Part shown: in pieces, positions 7,050-15,632 of the stretch
Numbering within the stretch: position 1 is the first letter of the stretch
Layout of the letters: the number at the start of each line of letters is the position of its first letter
NCBI GenBank assembly: GCA_964591605.1
Contig: CAZQEN010000041.1
Span: 1-32,281, forward strand
DNA from: CAYLLT01 sp964591605
GTDB lineage: Bacteria; Planctomycetota; Phycisphaerae; UBA1845; PWPN01
Length of the DNA: 32,281 nucleotides
Reading direction: 5' to 3'
The notes under the pieces: generated by a model
The model's database searches: none
Told to the model about the DNA's origin: nothing
The model's input: the letters and a program-made list of their open reading frames with translations, nothing else
Program-made: the position numbers and the translations under genes

Positions 7050-9721
7050 ACGAAAGCAGTCAGAGCGCGGCCGGGCGGCGGTTCTTCTTCGGGACGAACG
7101 TCCTGGTGATGATCCTGCTGATGGCGATCATCGTGGTCGGGATCAACTGGATCGCCCACGCCAAAAACTGGCGGCGCGACGTGGCCGGCGGATTCGGCGG
7201 CACGCAACTGTCCGAGCGGACCAAGACGATCCTGGCGAAGGCGGGGCCGGGGCTCCGCATCACCAGCGTCTACACGTCCGACGAGCCGGACAACGACCGC
7301 AAGAAATACCTGCCCAAGGTCGAGGACCTGACGCAGGAGATCCGCCAGTTCAACAAGCAGATCACCGTCGAGCACCTCTACAGCGGCAACGAGCGGGCGG
7401 AGCTGCGCAGCCGGGTGCAGAAGAAATTCGGCTCGGCGGCGACCAAGTACGATGAGGTGATCAACCTGGCCGAGGGCCTGTGGTCGGAGCTGGACTCGGT
7501 CCTGGCCCCGGCCCGCAAGGAGCTCGAGGGGTTCCTGCGCGGCGATTCGTGGCTGGGGGCCTACCCGACGATGGCCAACATCGCGGCCGTCCTGCGCAAG
7601 GACATCGAGAACGTCGAGCAGACCCGCAAGGACGTCGACGAGCTGGTCAAGGGCGACGCGCTGCCGCAGTACCAGGAAGCCAACAACAAGATCAAGAGCT
7701 TCAATGACGACCTCAAGAAGCATCTGGAAGACACGCAGAAGTGGATGCAGGAGATGCAGAAGCTCGCCCAGGTGCTCTCGAATCCGGCCAACGACTTCGC
7801 CAGCACTACTCGGGCCAGGCTGCAGGATCTGGATGCCCTGCTGGCCGAGCTCAAGAAGGTGTCGGGCGATCCGAACGACCCGAACGTGCCCGAAGATCCC
7901 CGGCCGCTGCTTCAGGATTACGCCAAGGCGGCCAGCCGGACGGCCACCTGGCTGGTGCAGGAGTCCGGGCGCATCGACACGTTCATCAAGGCCAACCCGG
8001 TCATGCAGCGTCATCCCAAGTGGCTCGTCCGGGCCCAGCAGGGGCCGTTCGTGACCGAGATCCCGCTGCAGATGGTCCTGGGCGAGTCCGCACAGAATCT
8101 CTCGGAGGTGTCACAGCGTCTGCGCGACTTCCTCAAGCAGGACGTGCCCCTCGATCAGCTCCAGAACCTGGTCCGCCAGCTCCGGCAGGTGACGGCGCAG
8201 ACGAGCGAGCAGCTCGGCGCGTGGAACAGCGGGGTGACGGCTCTCTTTGACGAGGGGGCCAGGATGAAAGCCGACACCCCGGAGATGAAGTTTCTGGCCA
8301 AAGGGGCGGGTGGAGAGATGTTCAAGCCCGTCCTCGACAAGCTCAACGACATTTCGACCAAGATCGCCGCGCTGCCGGCCCTGAAACTCGATGAAGTCGC
8401 CCGCCGCCTCCAGCAGGACAACATCCTGGTGGTCGAGACTGAAAAGGACGTCCGCGTGGTCACGTTCGACGAGATGTGGCCGGTGGCCGACCCGCAGGCC
8501 TTCCAGTACGGCGGCAAGGAGGAGGAGGGCCAGCGTCGCGTGTTCTCGGGCGACGGGGCGATCGCCAACGCCGTGCTGAGCATGCAGGTGGAGAAGCCGT
8601 TCGCGACGGTGGTGCTCGTCGGCTATGAACCGCAGAGCAGCCCGCAGATGCGGCAGTTCATGCGTCCGCCGCAGGCCCCGATCGAGATGAGCCAGATCAG
8701 CAAGCTGCGCGAGATGCTCGAAGGGGCCAACTTCAAGATCAAGGAGTGGAACCTCGCCGCGGAAGGGGCCAAGAAGCCCGATCCGGAGGAGGGCACGCAG
8801 CCGGTGTACGTCATCCTCCCGCCGGCGCCCAAGAGCCAGCCGAACTTCATGATGGGCCAGCAGCCCAACGAGAAATCGTTCGGCGAGGCGGAGCTCAAGC
8901 AGGTCAAGGACGCCCTGGCCGGCGGCGCGCCGGCGATCTTCCTGACCTCATGGACGCCCACCGGGCCGTTCGCTCCGCCCGCGGAATATGAATACGGAAG
9001 CTACCTCCGCGACGACTGGGGCATCGAGGTCAAGCCGGATTATCGCATCATCCGCGGTGTGATCGACAAGCAGAGCCCGGGCAAGTACGGCATCAACCTC
9101 ATGCAGTGGTATTACATGGGCGTAAACGGTTTCACCTCGCAGCCCGTCGGCGAGCCGCTGAAAAGCAGGCGCGTCCTGGTCCGCGACGTGTGCCCGCTGA
9201 CCCGGGCCGAGAAAACGCCCGAAGGCGTCAAGCTCGCGCCGATCCTCGAAGTGCCTTCTGGAGCTAACGAGTTCTGGGCGGACAAGGATATCGGGCGCAT
9301 CATCAAGGCTCTGCGCAGCCCGGACGGCGGCTCGTTCTCCCTGATCGAGGGCGAATCGATGCAGCCCCCGTTCACCATCGCCATGGCCGCCGAAAACGAC
9401 AAGACCAAGGGCCGGATCGTCGTTCTGGGTTCGGGCATGTCGTTCCGCGACGATTACCTCAATCAGCGCGTCATGCGGATGGAGGGCAAGCAGACCAGGC
9501 TCGTGACCGACCCGGCCCCGCTGGAGAACGCGGATCTGTTTGTGAACGCGATGTTCTGGCTGAGCGGCCACCAGGACCTGATCGCCGCCGGGCCGGCCGA
9601 AGTGCCGGTGGTGCCGCAGATCGCGGCCAGGAGCCAGACGTCGCTGTGGGCCATCGCCTTCATCTGGCCGCTGGCCGTTTTCGTGGCAGGACTGGGCGTC
9701 TGGTTCGTCCGGCGCAAATAA
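7040..9721 (+). CDS. gldG: GldG-like ABC transporter-associated protein with coiled-coil insertion
   Basis: Accessory extracytoplasmic subunit of the Gld-type exporter. The 893 residues have a membrane helix at about 19-39, a large outside domain and a closing helix at about 869-888 before VRRK, the GldG topology. The start QLSERTKTILAKAGPGLRITSVYT and the later VLVGYEPQ, PVYVILPP, KQVKDALAGGAPAIFLT and GRIVVLGSGMSFRDDYL segments match the GldG/DUF4350 type fold. GldG proteins are usually around 500-600 residues. The extra length is a charged helical region at about 100-430 with heptad-like Leu spacing (for example LKKHLEDTQKWMQEMQKLAQV), probably a long coiled coil. It overlaps the permease stop by ten bases. 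Cargo unknown. Confidence 0.82.
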   Translation: MAVNESSQSAAGRRFFFGTNVLVMILLMAIIVVGINWIAHAKNWRRDVAGGFGGTQLSERTKTILAKAGPGLRITSVYTSDEPDNDRKKYLPKVEDLTQEIRQFNKQITVEHLYSGNERAELRSRVQKKFGSAATKYDEVINLAEGLWSELDSVLAPARKELEGFLRGDSWLGAYPTMANIAAVLRKDIENVEQTRKDVDELVKGDALPQYQEANNKIKSFNDDLKKHLEDTQKWMQEMQKLAQVLSNPANDFASTTRARLQDLDALLAELKKVSGDPNDPNVPEDPRPLLQDYAKAASRTATWLVQESGRIDTFIKANPVMQRHPKWLVRAQQGPFVTEIPLQMVLGESAQNLSEVSQRLRDFLKQDVPLDQLQNLVRQLRQVTAQTSEQLGAWNSGVTALFDEGARMKADTPEMKFLAKGAGGEMFKPVLDKLNDISTKIAALPALKLDEVARRLQQDNILVVETEKDVRVVTFDEMWPVADPQAFQYGGKEEEGQRRVFSGDGAIANAVLSMQVEKPFATVVLVGYEPQSSPQMRQFMRPPQAPIEMSQISKLREMLEGANFKIKEWNLAAEGAKKPDPEEGTQPVYVILPPAPKSQPNFMMGQQPNEKSFGEAELKQVKDALAGGAPAIFLTSWTPTGPFAPPAEYEYGSYLRDDWGIEVKPDYRIIRGVIDKQSPGKYGINLMQWYYMGVNGFTSQPVGEPLKSRRVLVRDVCPLTRAEKTPEGVKLAPILEVPSGANEFWADKDIGRIIKALRSPDGGSFSLIEGESMQPPFTIAMAAENDKTKGRIVVLGSGMSFRDDYLNQRVMRMEGKQTRLVTDPAPLENADLFVNAMFWLSGHQDLIAAGPAEVPVVPQIAARSQTSLWAIAFIWPLAVFVAGLGVWFVRRK

Positions 9722-9736
9722 TCTGTCCGCAGTTGG

Positions 9737-9785
9737 GCCGCCGTCACGAGGACGGCGGCAGTTACCACTGCTCGCGGAGCAGTGG
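9737..9785. repeat. Two tandem perfect hairpins inside the transporter operon
   Basis: GCCGCCGTC (9737-9745) pairs with GACGGCGGC (9751-9759) around ACGAG. Immediately after, CCACTGCTC (9765-9773) pairs with GAGCAGTGG (9777-9785) around GCG. Both stems are nine perfect base pairs. No T run follows, so they may stabilise or process the mRNA, or be a mobile palindromic unit, rather than stop transcription. The flank GTGGCACCCGTG recalls the repeat at 6126-6200. Confidence 0.7.
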
Positions 9786-9827
9786 CACCCGTGAACCACA
9801 ACTGTTGAGAGTCGAGACCCAAGCGTC

Positions 9828-12518
9828 ATGAATACGCGAACAACACTCATCCTGGCGTTGGTGGCGGCCGTCGTGGCTGGCTACTGGTTCTACTCGGAAG
9901 CACAGAAGCGGACCAAGGGCGACCAGAAGGAGGCCAAACCGGAAATCGCCAGGGCCCTCTACGACCCCAAGCCCAAGGACGTGGACCGGATCGAGTACAC
10001 CGACCGCGCCGGCAAGAAGTTCGTTTTCAAGAAGCAGGACGGCGCCTGGCAGATGACTGAGCCGCTGGCCGCCCCGGCCAGCGAGTTCGAGGTCAACGCC
10101 CTGTCTGACCGGCTGGGTGAGATCAAGTACGTCAAGACCTACAACGCCGACGATAAGGATCGGCCCTCCGACGCGGTCAGCGGACTGGCCAAGCCCAACG
10201 CCGTCGTCAAGCTCTACACCGGTGAGAAGCTCCAGGCCGACGTGATCATCGGCAACAAGACGCCCACCGGCACCGGCACCTACGTCAAGACCGGCGACTC
10301 TGACGTCATCTACCAGGCCAACACCGACCTCAAGAGCACATTCGACAAGAAACTCGAGAATTTCAGGGACAAGCGCGTCGTGAAGTTCGAGCTGAAGGAC
10401 GTCAAGAAGGTCGAAGTGCAGGGTCTTCAGAACTACGTCGTGACCCAGAACGACGGCAAGTGGATCGTCGAGTCGCCCACGCCCAGCCGGGGCGACAAGG
10501 AGGCGATCGAGAAGATCGTGCGGCCGATCAGCTCGCTCTACGTGCAGGACTGGAAGGAAGACGATCCGATCGCCCTGCGGGTCTATCAGCTCGACAAGCC
10601 GCGCCTGAAGTTCACGATCGACACGGAGCGGGAAATCCCGGCCAAGAACAAGCCGGGCGACCCGAACACCAAGCCGGCCGATACGCAGCCGTCCACCGAG
10701 AAGAAGACGGTCGCTCTGCTCATCGGCGGGGCGACGGATCCGAGCGCCACCTCTTATTTCGCCAAGCTCGAATCGGCCCCGTGGGTGTTTGCGATCGGTG
10801 AGAGCACCGTGAAGGATCTCTCCACCGCGCTCAATGACCTGCGCGACAAGCGGCTGGCCGCCTCGGACAGCGCCGGTGAAATCAACAAGATCGAGGCGTC
10901 CAACGCCGGCGGCCAGATGACGCTCACCAAAGGGGCCAAGGGCGACTGGACCTTCGAGGACGGCACCCCGGCGGATTCCGCCGCGGCCGAGGATCTTGCC
11001 AAGACCGTTCAGAATCTCAAGGCGGTCGAGTTCGCGGCAGGCGACGAGCCTCTCCTGCAGCACGACTGGACCAAACCGCGTGGCTGGATCGCCGTCAGCC
11101 GCCGGGGGGTGATCGGGGCGCCGGTGAAGGTGCTGATCGGGAATCCGACCTCCAGCGGACAGTTGGTGTATGCCAAAAACGACGCCGAGCAGCTCGTCGG
11201 GGCCATCTCCAAGACCGACGCCGACCAGTTGCTGGCTGGTCCGGTATCCTACCGGGATCGAACCGTGCTCAAGTTCGTGCGCGACCAGGCCAACAAGATC
11301 GAGATTGCCCGAGCCGGCTACGACACAGTTGTCCTCGAGAAGAAGGCCGACAAATGGTCGATGATCGAGCCGGTGAAGGCCGGTGCTGACGCGGACGCCG
11401 TCCGCAACATTCTGGCGGATGTGTCGAACCTGCGGGCCAAGAGCGTCGTGTCGACGAGCGACAAGGCCGAGTACGGTTTGAATGAGCCGGAAGTGAAGTT
11501 GGCCGTGTATACGGAAGTGCCGGTCCCCAGGCCGCCCACGACGGCGCCGGCTGTCAAGCCTGCGGCCACGGCTCCGGCCATGACGGAGGCCCCAAAGCCG
11601 CCGGCCACTGCACCCGCCCGCCCGCTGGCCGCGGCCACCACGCGCCCGGCCGCTCCGCAGAAGAAGACGCCCCAGGAGCGCGTCAAGCAGCTCGAGGAAT
11701 TGCTCGAATACACGACGACCACGCTCCGCAGCGAGGGCAAGGAGAATCCCAAGGCGACCGAGATGCTGAAAGAGGAGCTCGCCAAGGCCCGGCGCGAAGC
11801 GGGTATGACCACTCAGCCGGCCATCCAGGGCGCACCCCAGGCCCCGGCCGACGAAGTGTCCGCCGCCACCCAGCCCGCGGCCACTCAGCCCGCCGCGCCG
11901 CCTCCCCCCGAGATCAAGGTCTACCACCTCTCGATCACCCGAAAGGGCGGCAAGACGTACGCGGCACGCGACGACCAGCCGATGGTCTACGAGCTCGATT
12001 CCAAGATCTTCGATGACGCGACGGCCGAGATGCACGATCGGCAGATCCTCAAGTTCGACGTCAACAACGTAACCGAGCTGGGCTTCGAGCACGGCTCCAC
12101 GCAGGTGGCCGTCCGCAAGACCGGCACCAACTGGAAGTACGTCGCCGATCCGCTCGTCCCCATCGACGATCAGAAGGTCACCGAAAAGCTCAACGTCTTC
12201 CGTGATCTCAAGACGCATCGTTACGCGGCCTACAAGGCGGACGATCTCGCCCCGTTCGGTCTCGACAAGGAGCTCGAACGCATGTGGGTCGTGCTCAATG
12301 ACGGCCAGCGGCTCGAGGTCCTCCTGTCGAAGACCGGGCCGGTCAACGATGCGGAGATGAGCCGTTACGCCATGCTGGCCGGCGACCAGAAGGCGGTCTT
12401 CGTGCTCAAGGGCGACCAGGCTTCGAAGTTCCAGCAGCGGCTCGAAGACTTCACGAAGACGGCGGGCCAGCCGGGAGCGGGAACGCCGACCCCGGCCCCC
12501 ACAGGCGCGGTGGAATGA
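9828..12518 (+). CDS. DUF4340 repeat protein of the exporter operon
   Basis: Membrane-anchored extracytoplasmic protein that usually follows GldG in planctomycete exporter operons; its molecular role is unknown. The 896 residues begin with a membrane helix (about 5-22). Repeated DUF4340-like blocks follow, each with a VxxIEYxDxxG/FxxxDGxW-type strand pattern (for example DRIEYTDRAGKKFVFKK with DGAWQMTEP at the N-terminus, LEKKADKWSMIEPV in the middle, ILKFDVNNVTELGFEHGST near the end). A low-complexity Pro/Ala/Thr segment at about 565-695 encloses one charged helix (VKQLEELLEYTTTTLR). This linker splits the last block from the rest. The start has only a poor ribosome site (GAGAG well upstream), so translation may be low or coupled. 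The stop overlaps the acylphosphatase start as ATGA. Confidence 0.8.
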   Translation: MNTRTTLILALVAAVVAGYWFYSEAQKRTKGDQKEAKPEIARALYDPKPKDVDRIEYTDRAGKKFVFKKQDGAWQMTEPLAAPASEFEVNALSDRLGEIKYVKTYNADDKDRPSDAVSGLAKPNAVVKLYTGEKLQADVIIGNKTPTGTGTYVKTGDSDVIYQANTDLKSTFDKKLENFRDKRVVKFELKDVKKVEVQGLQNYVVTQNDGKWIVESPTPSRGDKEAIEKIVRPISSLYVQDWKEDDPIALRVYQLDKPRLKFTIDTEREIPAKNKPGDPNTKPADTQPSTEKKTVALLIGGATDPSATSYFAKLESAPWVFAIGESTVKDLSTALNDLRDKRLAASDSAGEINKIEASNAGGQMTLTKGAKGDWTFEDGTPADSAAAEDLAKTVQNLKAVEFAAGDEPLLQHDWTKPRGWIAVSRRGVIGAPVKVLIGNPTSSGQLVYAKNDAEQLVGAISKTDADQLLAGPVSYRDRTVLKFVRDQANKIEIARAGYDTVVLEKKADKWSMIEPVKAGADADAVRNILADVSNLRAKSVVSTSDKAEYGLNEPEVKLAVYTEVPVPRPPTTAPAVKPAATAPAMTEAPKPPATAPARPLAAATTRPAAPQKKTPQERVKQLEELLEYTTTTLRSEGKENPKATEMLKEELAKARREAGMTTQPAIQGAPQAPADEVSAATQPAATQPAAPPPPEIKVYHLSITRKGGKTYAARDDQPMVYELDSKIFDDATAEMHDRQILKFDVNNVTELGFEHGSTQVAVRKTGTNWKYVADPLVPIDDQKVTEKLNVFRDLKTHRYAAYKADDLAPFGLDKELERMWVVLNDGQRLEVLLSKTGPVNDAEMSRYAMLAGDQKAVFVLKGDQASKFQQRLEDFTKTAGQPGAGTPTPAPTGAVE

Positions 12519-12805
12519 TGGCCGGCGCTCCCGACCGCTTGCGGTGGACCGTCCTGTTCTCGGGTCGGGTCCAGGGGGTCGGGTTCCGGTACACGACGGC
12601 CCAGGTGGCCCGCGATCACCCGGTCGAGGGGGCGGTCCGGAACCTGCCCGACGGGCGGGTCGAGCTGCTGGCCGAGGGCGACCCGACCCATCTTCAGGCC
12701 TTTATCGAGGCCATTCGGCGGCAGATGGGCGGCTGTATCCGGGACATCCACGTGGACGAAGGGCCGGCCACCGGCGAATTCGACGGGTTTGAAATCCGTC
12801 ATTAG
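12515..12805 (+). CDS. acyP: Acylphosphatase
   Basis: Hydrolyses acyl phosphates such as carbamoyl phosphate in the cytoplasm. The 96 residues are of normal length and show the signature GRVQGVGFR with the phosphate-binding Arg (R25) and the catalytic Asn in VRNLPDGRVEL (N43). The start overlaps the DUF4340 stop (ATGATGG; either Met could initiate). It is therefore the last gene of the transporter operon in arrangement, though the biochemical link to transport is not evident. Confidence 0.93.
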   Translation: MMAGAPDRLRWTVLFSGRVQGVGFRYTTAQVARDHPVEGAVRNLPDGRVELLAEGDPTHLQAFIEAIRRQMGGCIRDIHVDEGPATGEFDGFEIRH

Positions 12806-12810
12806 CCCGC

Positions 12811-12839
12811 TTGCAGACCGGCCCCTTCCTCCCTACAAT
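12811..12839 (+). promoter_or_regulatory. Promoter of the rpmI-rplT operon
   Basis: TTGCAG at 12811-12816, a 17-base spacer and TACAAT at 12834-12839 (five of six -10 positions). The predicted start near 12846 leaves a leader of about 33 bases to the rpmI ATG. The leader is too short for a large L20-binding regulatory structure. Confidence 0.6.
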
Positions 12840-12878
12840 GCGGTTCTTTTCGTCGTTGCGACAGACAGCAGGGATGGT

Positions 12879-13088
12879 ATGGGTAAGCTGAAACCGAAAA
12901 CACACAAGGGACTCCGCAAGCGGATCCGCGTGACCGGACGTGGGAAAGTCAAGCGCAAGAAGGCGTTTCGCGGCCACCTGCTCAGCAGCCGCTCGAGCAA
13001 GCGCCGCCGGCGGCTGCGCCGGACGGTGGTGCTGACCACCCGGGACGCCAGGCGGACCCTTGAGAAACTCGGGCTGGGGACGGCCTGA
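12879..13088 (+). CDS. rpmI: Ribosomal protein L35 (bL35)
   Basis: Component of the large ribosomal subunit. The 69 residues begin KLKPKTHKGLRKRIRVTG and carry the basic core KRKKAFRGHLLSSRSSKRRR, the bL35 pattern. They are slightly longer than the usual 64-66 because of a C-terminal TLEKLGLGTA tail. The start at 12879 is fixed by the family; an open stretch upstream to 12789 belongs to the acylphosphatase region. rplT follows after 19 bases. infC, often the first gene of this operon, is absent. Confidence 0.95.
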   Translation: MGKLKPKTHKGLRKRIRVTGRGKVKRKKAFRGHLLSSRSSKRRRRLRRTVVLTTRDARRTLEKLGLGTA

Positions 13089-13107
13089 CCGTTTAGGAGA
13101 GACTTCG

Positions 13108-13485
13108 ATGCCTCGTGCCACTTCAGGAGCAGCCCGCAATCGCAGCAAGCGCCGCGTCCGCCGGCAGGCCAAGGGATATTTCCTGGGCCGCAGCAAACTC
13201 TACCGGACGATGGTGCCCGCGGTCATGCGCGGGTGCCGCTTCGCCTTCCGCGATCGCCGGGCCCGCAAGCGCGAGTTCCGGGCCCTCTGGATCACCCGGA
13301 TCACCGCCGCCTGCCGGATGCGAGACATCACCTACTCGCGGTTTATCAACGGCCTGCGTAACGCCTGCGTCGCTCTCGACCGCAAGATGCTCAGCGAAGT
13401 TGCTATCGCCGACCCGGTCTGCTTCGACAAGCTCGTCGAAATCGCCCGGAAGGCCGCCACCGCCCCCGCGCCCAAAGCGGCATGA
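13108..13485 (+). CDS. rplT: Ribosomal protein L20 (bL20)
   Basis: Binds 23S rRNA early in large-subunit assembly. The 125 residues start MPRATSGAARNRSKRRVRRQ. They show the conserved QAKGYFLGRSKLYR, AFRDRRARKREFRALWITRI and YSRFINGLRNACVALDRKML segments of the family. The tail ATAPAPKAA is an Ala/Pro extension past the usual end. TAGGAG sits eight bases before ATG 13108, and the gene is 19 bases after rpmI. In several bacteria L20 represses this operon; no such structure is evident here. Confidence 0.96.
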   Translation: MPRATSGAARNRSKRRVRRQAKGYFLGRSKLYRTMVPAVMRGCRFAFRDRRARKREFRALWITRITAACRMRDITYSRFINGLRNACVALDRKMLSEVAIADPVCFDKLVEIARKAATAPAPKAA

Positions 13486-13511
13486 AGCATCGCCTGTGCT
13501 GGCAATTAGAA

Positions 13512-13593
13512 CCACAGAGACGCAGAGGCCGCAGAGAGAAAACACCCTTTATCTCTGCGGCCTTTGCGCGTCTGCGGTTTCCGCGGTCTGTGG
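13512..13593. repeat. Long imperfect palindrome between rplT and the GT4 gene
   Basis: Core arms AGGCCGCAGAGA (13526-13537) and TCTCTGCGGCCT (13552-13563) are 12 perfect base pairs around a 14-base loop. Outer matching pieces are GACGC/GCGTC (13519-13523, 13568-13572) and CCACAGA/TCTGTGG (13512-13518, 13587-13593). CACAGAGACGCAGAGG-type palindromes are, in my memory, a recurrent intergenic element of environmental bacterial genomes. It separates convergent genes and may end both transcripts, but it lacks a T run. The GT4 gene's stop codon (TAA, 13551-13549) lies in the loop. Confidence 0.75.
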
Positions 13594-14769
13594 GATGCTG
13601 GTCGTTGTGGGGTGCTGCTCACTCAGCAGCTCCCGGTAGACCCGCTCGATCCGGTCAACCATGTACTTCCAGTCAAAGCGGTCGAGGCACAGGGTGCGGC
13701 CGGCCCGGCCACAGGCGCGGCGCAGGTCCGGCCTGGCCGCCAGCTCGACCATCGCCTCCGCCAGCCGGGATTGATCATTGAGCGGCACCAGTACGCCCGT
13801 CTGATGCGGAATCACGACCTCCGGTGCGCCGTCGATATCGAAACTGATCACCGGCCGCTCCATCAGCAGCGCCTGGACGGCGGCCCGCGGCAGGCCCTCC
13901 CACTGCGAGGCGTGCACCAGGAAGTCCATTCCCGCGATCATCGCCGCCACCTCCTCCGGCCGTACCAGACCGGTGAGCAGCACGCGGTCACGCAGTCCCA
14001 GTGCCCCGAGTTGCTGTTCGTATTCGCCGCGCTGAGCGCCGTCACCGACCCAGACGAAGCGCAGCTCCGGACACCTGCGGGCGGCCTGGGCCATCGCGGG
14101 AATGAGCGACTCGTACCCCTTGTTGCGAAACAGCCGCGCGATGGCGCCGGCAACGACCATCGAATCATCGAACCCCCAGCGGGAGCGGATCGCGGCGCGG
14201 TCGTGGCGGGCGGGATCGAACCACTCCGTCCGCATGCCCGAGTAGATCGTCGTGTATCGGTCGGGGCTGCCGACGCCCGCGTCGAGCATCTGGCGGGTCA
14301 TCGCGTCGGCGACGCTGATGAACCGATGCGTGATCCGCCCGCAACGGCGCTCGAGCTTGCGGTAGAACCACCGGAGGGGGGCGGTTTGCGTGCGGTTGAA
14401 GCTTGCACCGTGGATCGTGTGCACGATTGCGGGCACGCCGGCGTCATGGGCGGCCAGGCGCCCCACGATGCCCGCCTTGCTGCTGTGCGTGTGGACGACG
14501 TCAGGGCGGATCCGCTCGAGAAGCCGGCGGATCTCCCGGCGGGCCCGCAAATCCTCAAGCGGGCGGACCGCACGGCGCAGGTGTTGCGCAACGTGGACGC
14601 CGTACCCGCCCGCGTGCGCCTCCGCCGTGAGGCTGCCCTCCGGGCCGGCATCCGGCCCGATCACCAGGTGCACCTCGTGGCCGTGCTGATGGAGGCCCTT
14701 GCACGTCAGGAGCGTGTTCTCCTGCGCTCCGCCGACGATGAGGCGCGTGATGATGTGACAGACGTTCAT
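13549..14769 (-). CDS. GT4-family glycosyltransferase
   Basis: Retaining glycosyltransferase of the GT-B fold, probably for lipid-linked or surface glycans. The 406 residues show the N-terminal IITRLIVGGAQENTL (donor-independent Gly loop), HTHSSKAGIVGRLAA (93-107), the C-domain GAIARLFRNKGYESLI and the active-site segment ASQWEGLPRAAVQALL. In the E-x7-E motif the first Glu is E291 but the second is Gln (Q299), a change also found in some bacterial GT4 subfamilies. The final 14-15 residues (from about PQTAETADAQ) are encoded by the palindrome at 13512-13593, so the native end has been replaced. The ATG overlaps the truA stop as ATGA, so the pair is co-translated. Confidence 0.9.
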   Translation of the reverse strand: MNVCHIITRLIVGGAQENTLLTCKGLHQHGHEVHLVIGPDAGPEGSLTAEAHAGGYGVHVAQHLRRAVRPLEDLRARREIRRLLERIRPDVVHTHSSKAGIVGRLAAHDAGVPAIVHTIHGASFNRTQTAPLRWFYRKLERRCGRITHRFISVADAMTRQMLDAGVGSPDRYTTIYSGMRTEWFDPARHDRAAIRSRWGFDDSMVVAGAIARLFRNKGYESLIPAMAQAARRCPELRFVWVGDGAQRGEYEQQLGALGLRDRVLLTGLVRPEEVAAMIAGMDFLVHASQWEGLPRAAVQALLMERPVISFDIDGAPEVVIPHQTGVLVPLNDQSRLAEAMVELAARPDLRRACGRAGRTLCLDRFDWKYMVDRIERVYRELLSEQHPTTTSIPQTAETADAQRPQR

Positions 14770-15626
14770 ACGGGCTCGTCGAGTTCGGCCGGTTCCGGCT
14801 CAGCGCCGGGTTCGTCGGTCTCGGCCAGGGGCTCGAACTGCGCCTCCCGCAGTTGCGGCGGGATCGGGTATTCGCGGTTCAGATCGTAGCGCACCCACTG
14901 CAGGCACAGGCCGCGGGCAGGGGCGGTGGGCCCGGCGTTCGAGCGGTCGCGGCTCTCGAGAATGTCGCGGGCCCGCTGCGGCGACCAGTGGCCGCGGCCG
15001 ATCTCGATCAGCGTGCCCACCATATTGCGCACCTGGTTGTACAGGAAGCCGGAGCCTTCCACATCGATCTGCACCTCTTCATAACGGCGCGCCACCTCGA
15101 TGCGCAGCACCGTCCGCACGGTGGACTCGCGCCCGTGCCCGCTGGAGGCGAACGCGGCAAAGTCGTGCCGGCCGATCCAGTGCACGGCCGCCGCACGCAT
15201 CCGTTCGACGTCGAGCGGGTGCCAGAAGTGATACGCGTAACGATGCAGGCGGGATTGCACCGGCCGGTCGTGATCGTTGTAGATGGTGTAGCGGTACTGC
15301 TTGGACACGGCGTCGCGGGTGGCCCGGAACCCCAGCGGCACGTCGGCGGCATGATAGACCGAGATGTCCTTGGGCAGGCGGCTGCCGATTGCTTTCCGCA
15401 GGCTGTCGCAGGGCATCGGGCAGGTGGTGATGAAGTTGGCCACCTGGCCCGCGGCATGGACGCCTGAATCCGTCCGTCCGGAGCCGATGACGCTCACCTG
15501 GTGTCGAACCACGCGCCGGACGGCCTGCTCGACGAGGTCCTGGACGGTGCGCAGGCCCGGTTGTGTCTGCCAGCCGTGAAAATCGGTACCGTCGTAGGCC
15601 ACGAGCAGCCGGACGTTGCGATACAT
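14766..15626 (-). CDS. truA: tRNA pseudouridine synthase A
   Basis: Makes pseudouridine at positions 38-40 of tRNA anticodon stems. The 286 residues have the opening VAYDGTDFHGWQ, the catalytic segment GSGRTDSGVHA with nucleophile D53, and the later FLYNQVRNMVGTLIEIGRG of the TruA core. A C-terminal tail of about 35 residues rich in Glu and Pro goes beyond the normal fold. There is no ribosome site before ATG 15626, and a -10 box lies only six bases upstream, so the mRNA may be leaderless. First gene of a two-gene unit with the GT4 enzyme. Confidence 0.96.
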   Translation of the reverse strand: MYRNVRLLVAYDGTDFHGWQTQPGLRTVQDLVEQAVRRVVRHQVSVIGSGRTDSGVHAAGQVANFITTCPMPCDSLRKAIGSRLPKDISVYHAADVPLGFRATRDAVSKQYRYTIYNDHDRPVQSRLHRYAYHFWHPLDVERMRAAAVHWIGRHDFAAFASSGHGRESTVRTVLRIEVARRYEEVQIDVEGSGFLYNQVRNMVGTLIEIGRGHWSPQRARDILESRDRSNAGPTAPARGLCLQWVRYDLNREYPIPPQLREAQFEPLAETDEPGAEPEPAELDEPV

Positions 15627-15632
15627 GAACGG

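Noticed and set aside
9762..12218. 818-codon open frame on the minus strand
   Set aside because: It is antisense to the DUF4340 gene and is a Leu/Arg/Gly/Asp repeat-like translation with no recognisable domain.
13526..13565. Intrinsic terminator for rplT
   Set aside because: Strong stem but only three T follow; it is described as a palindromic repeat instead.
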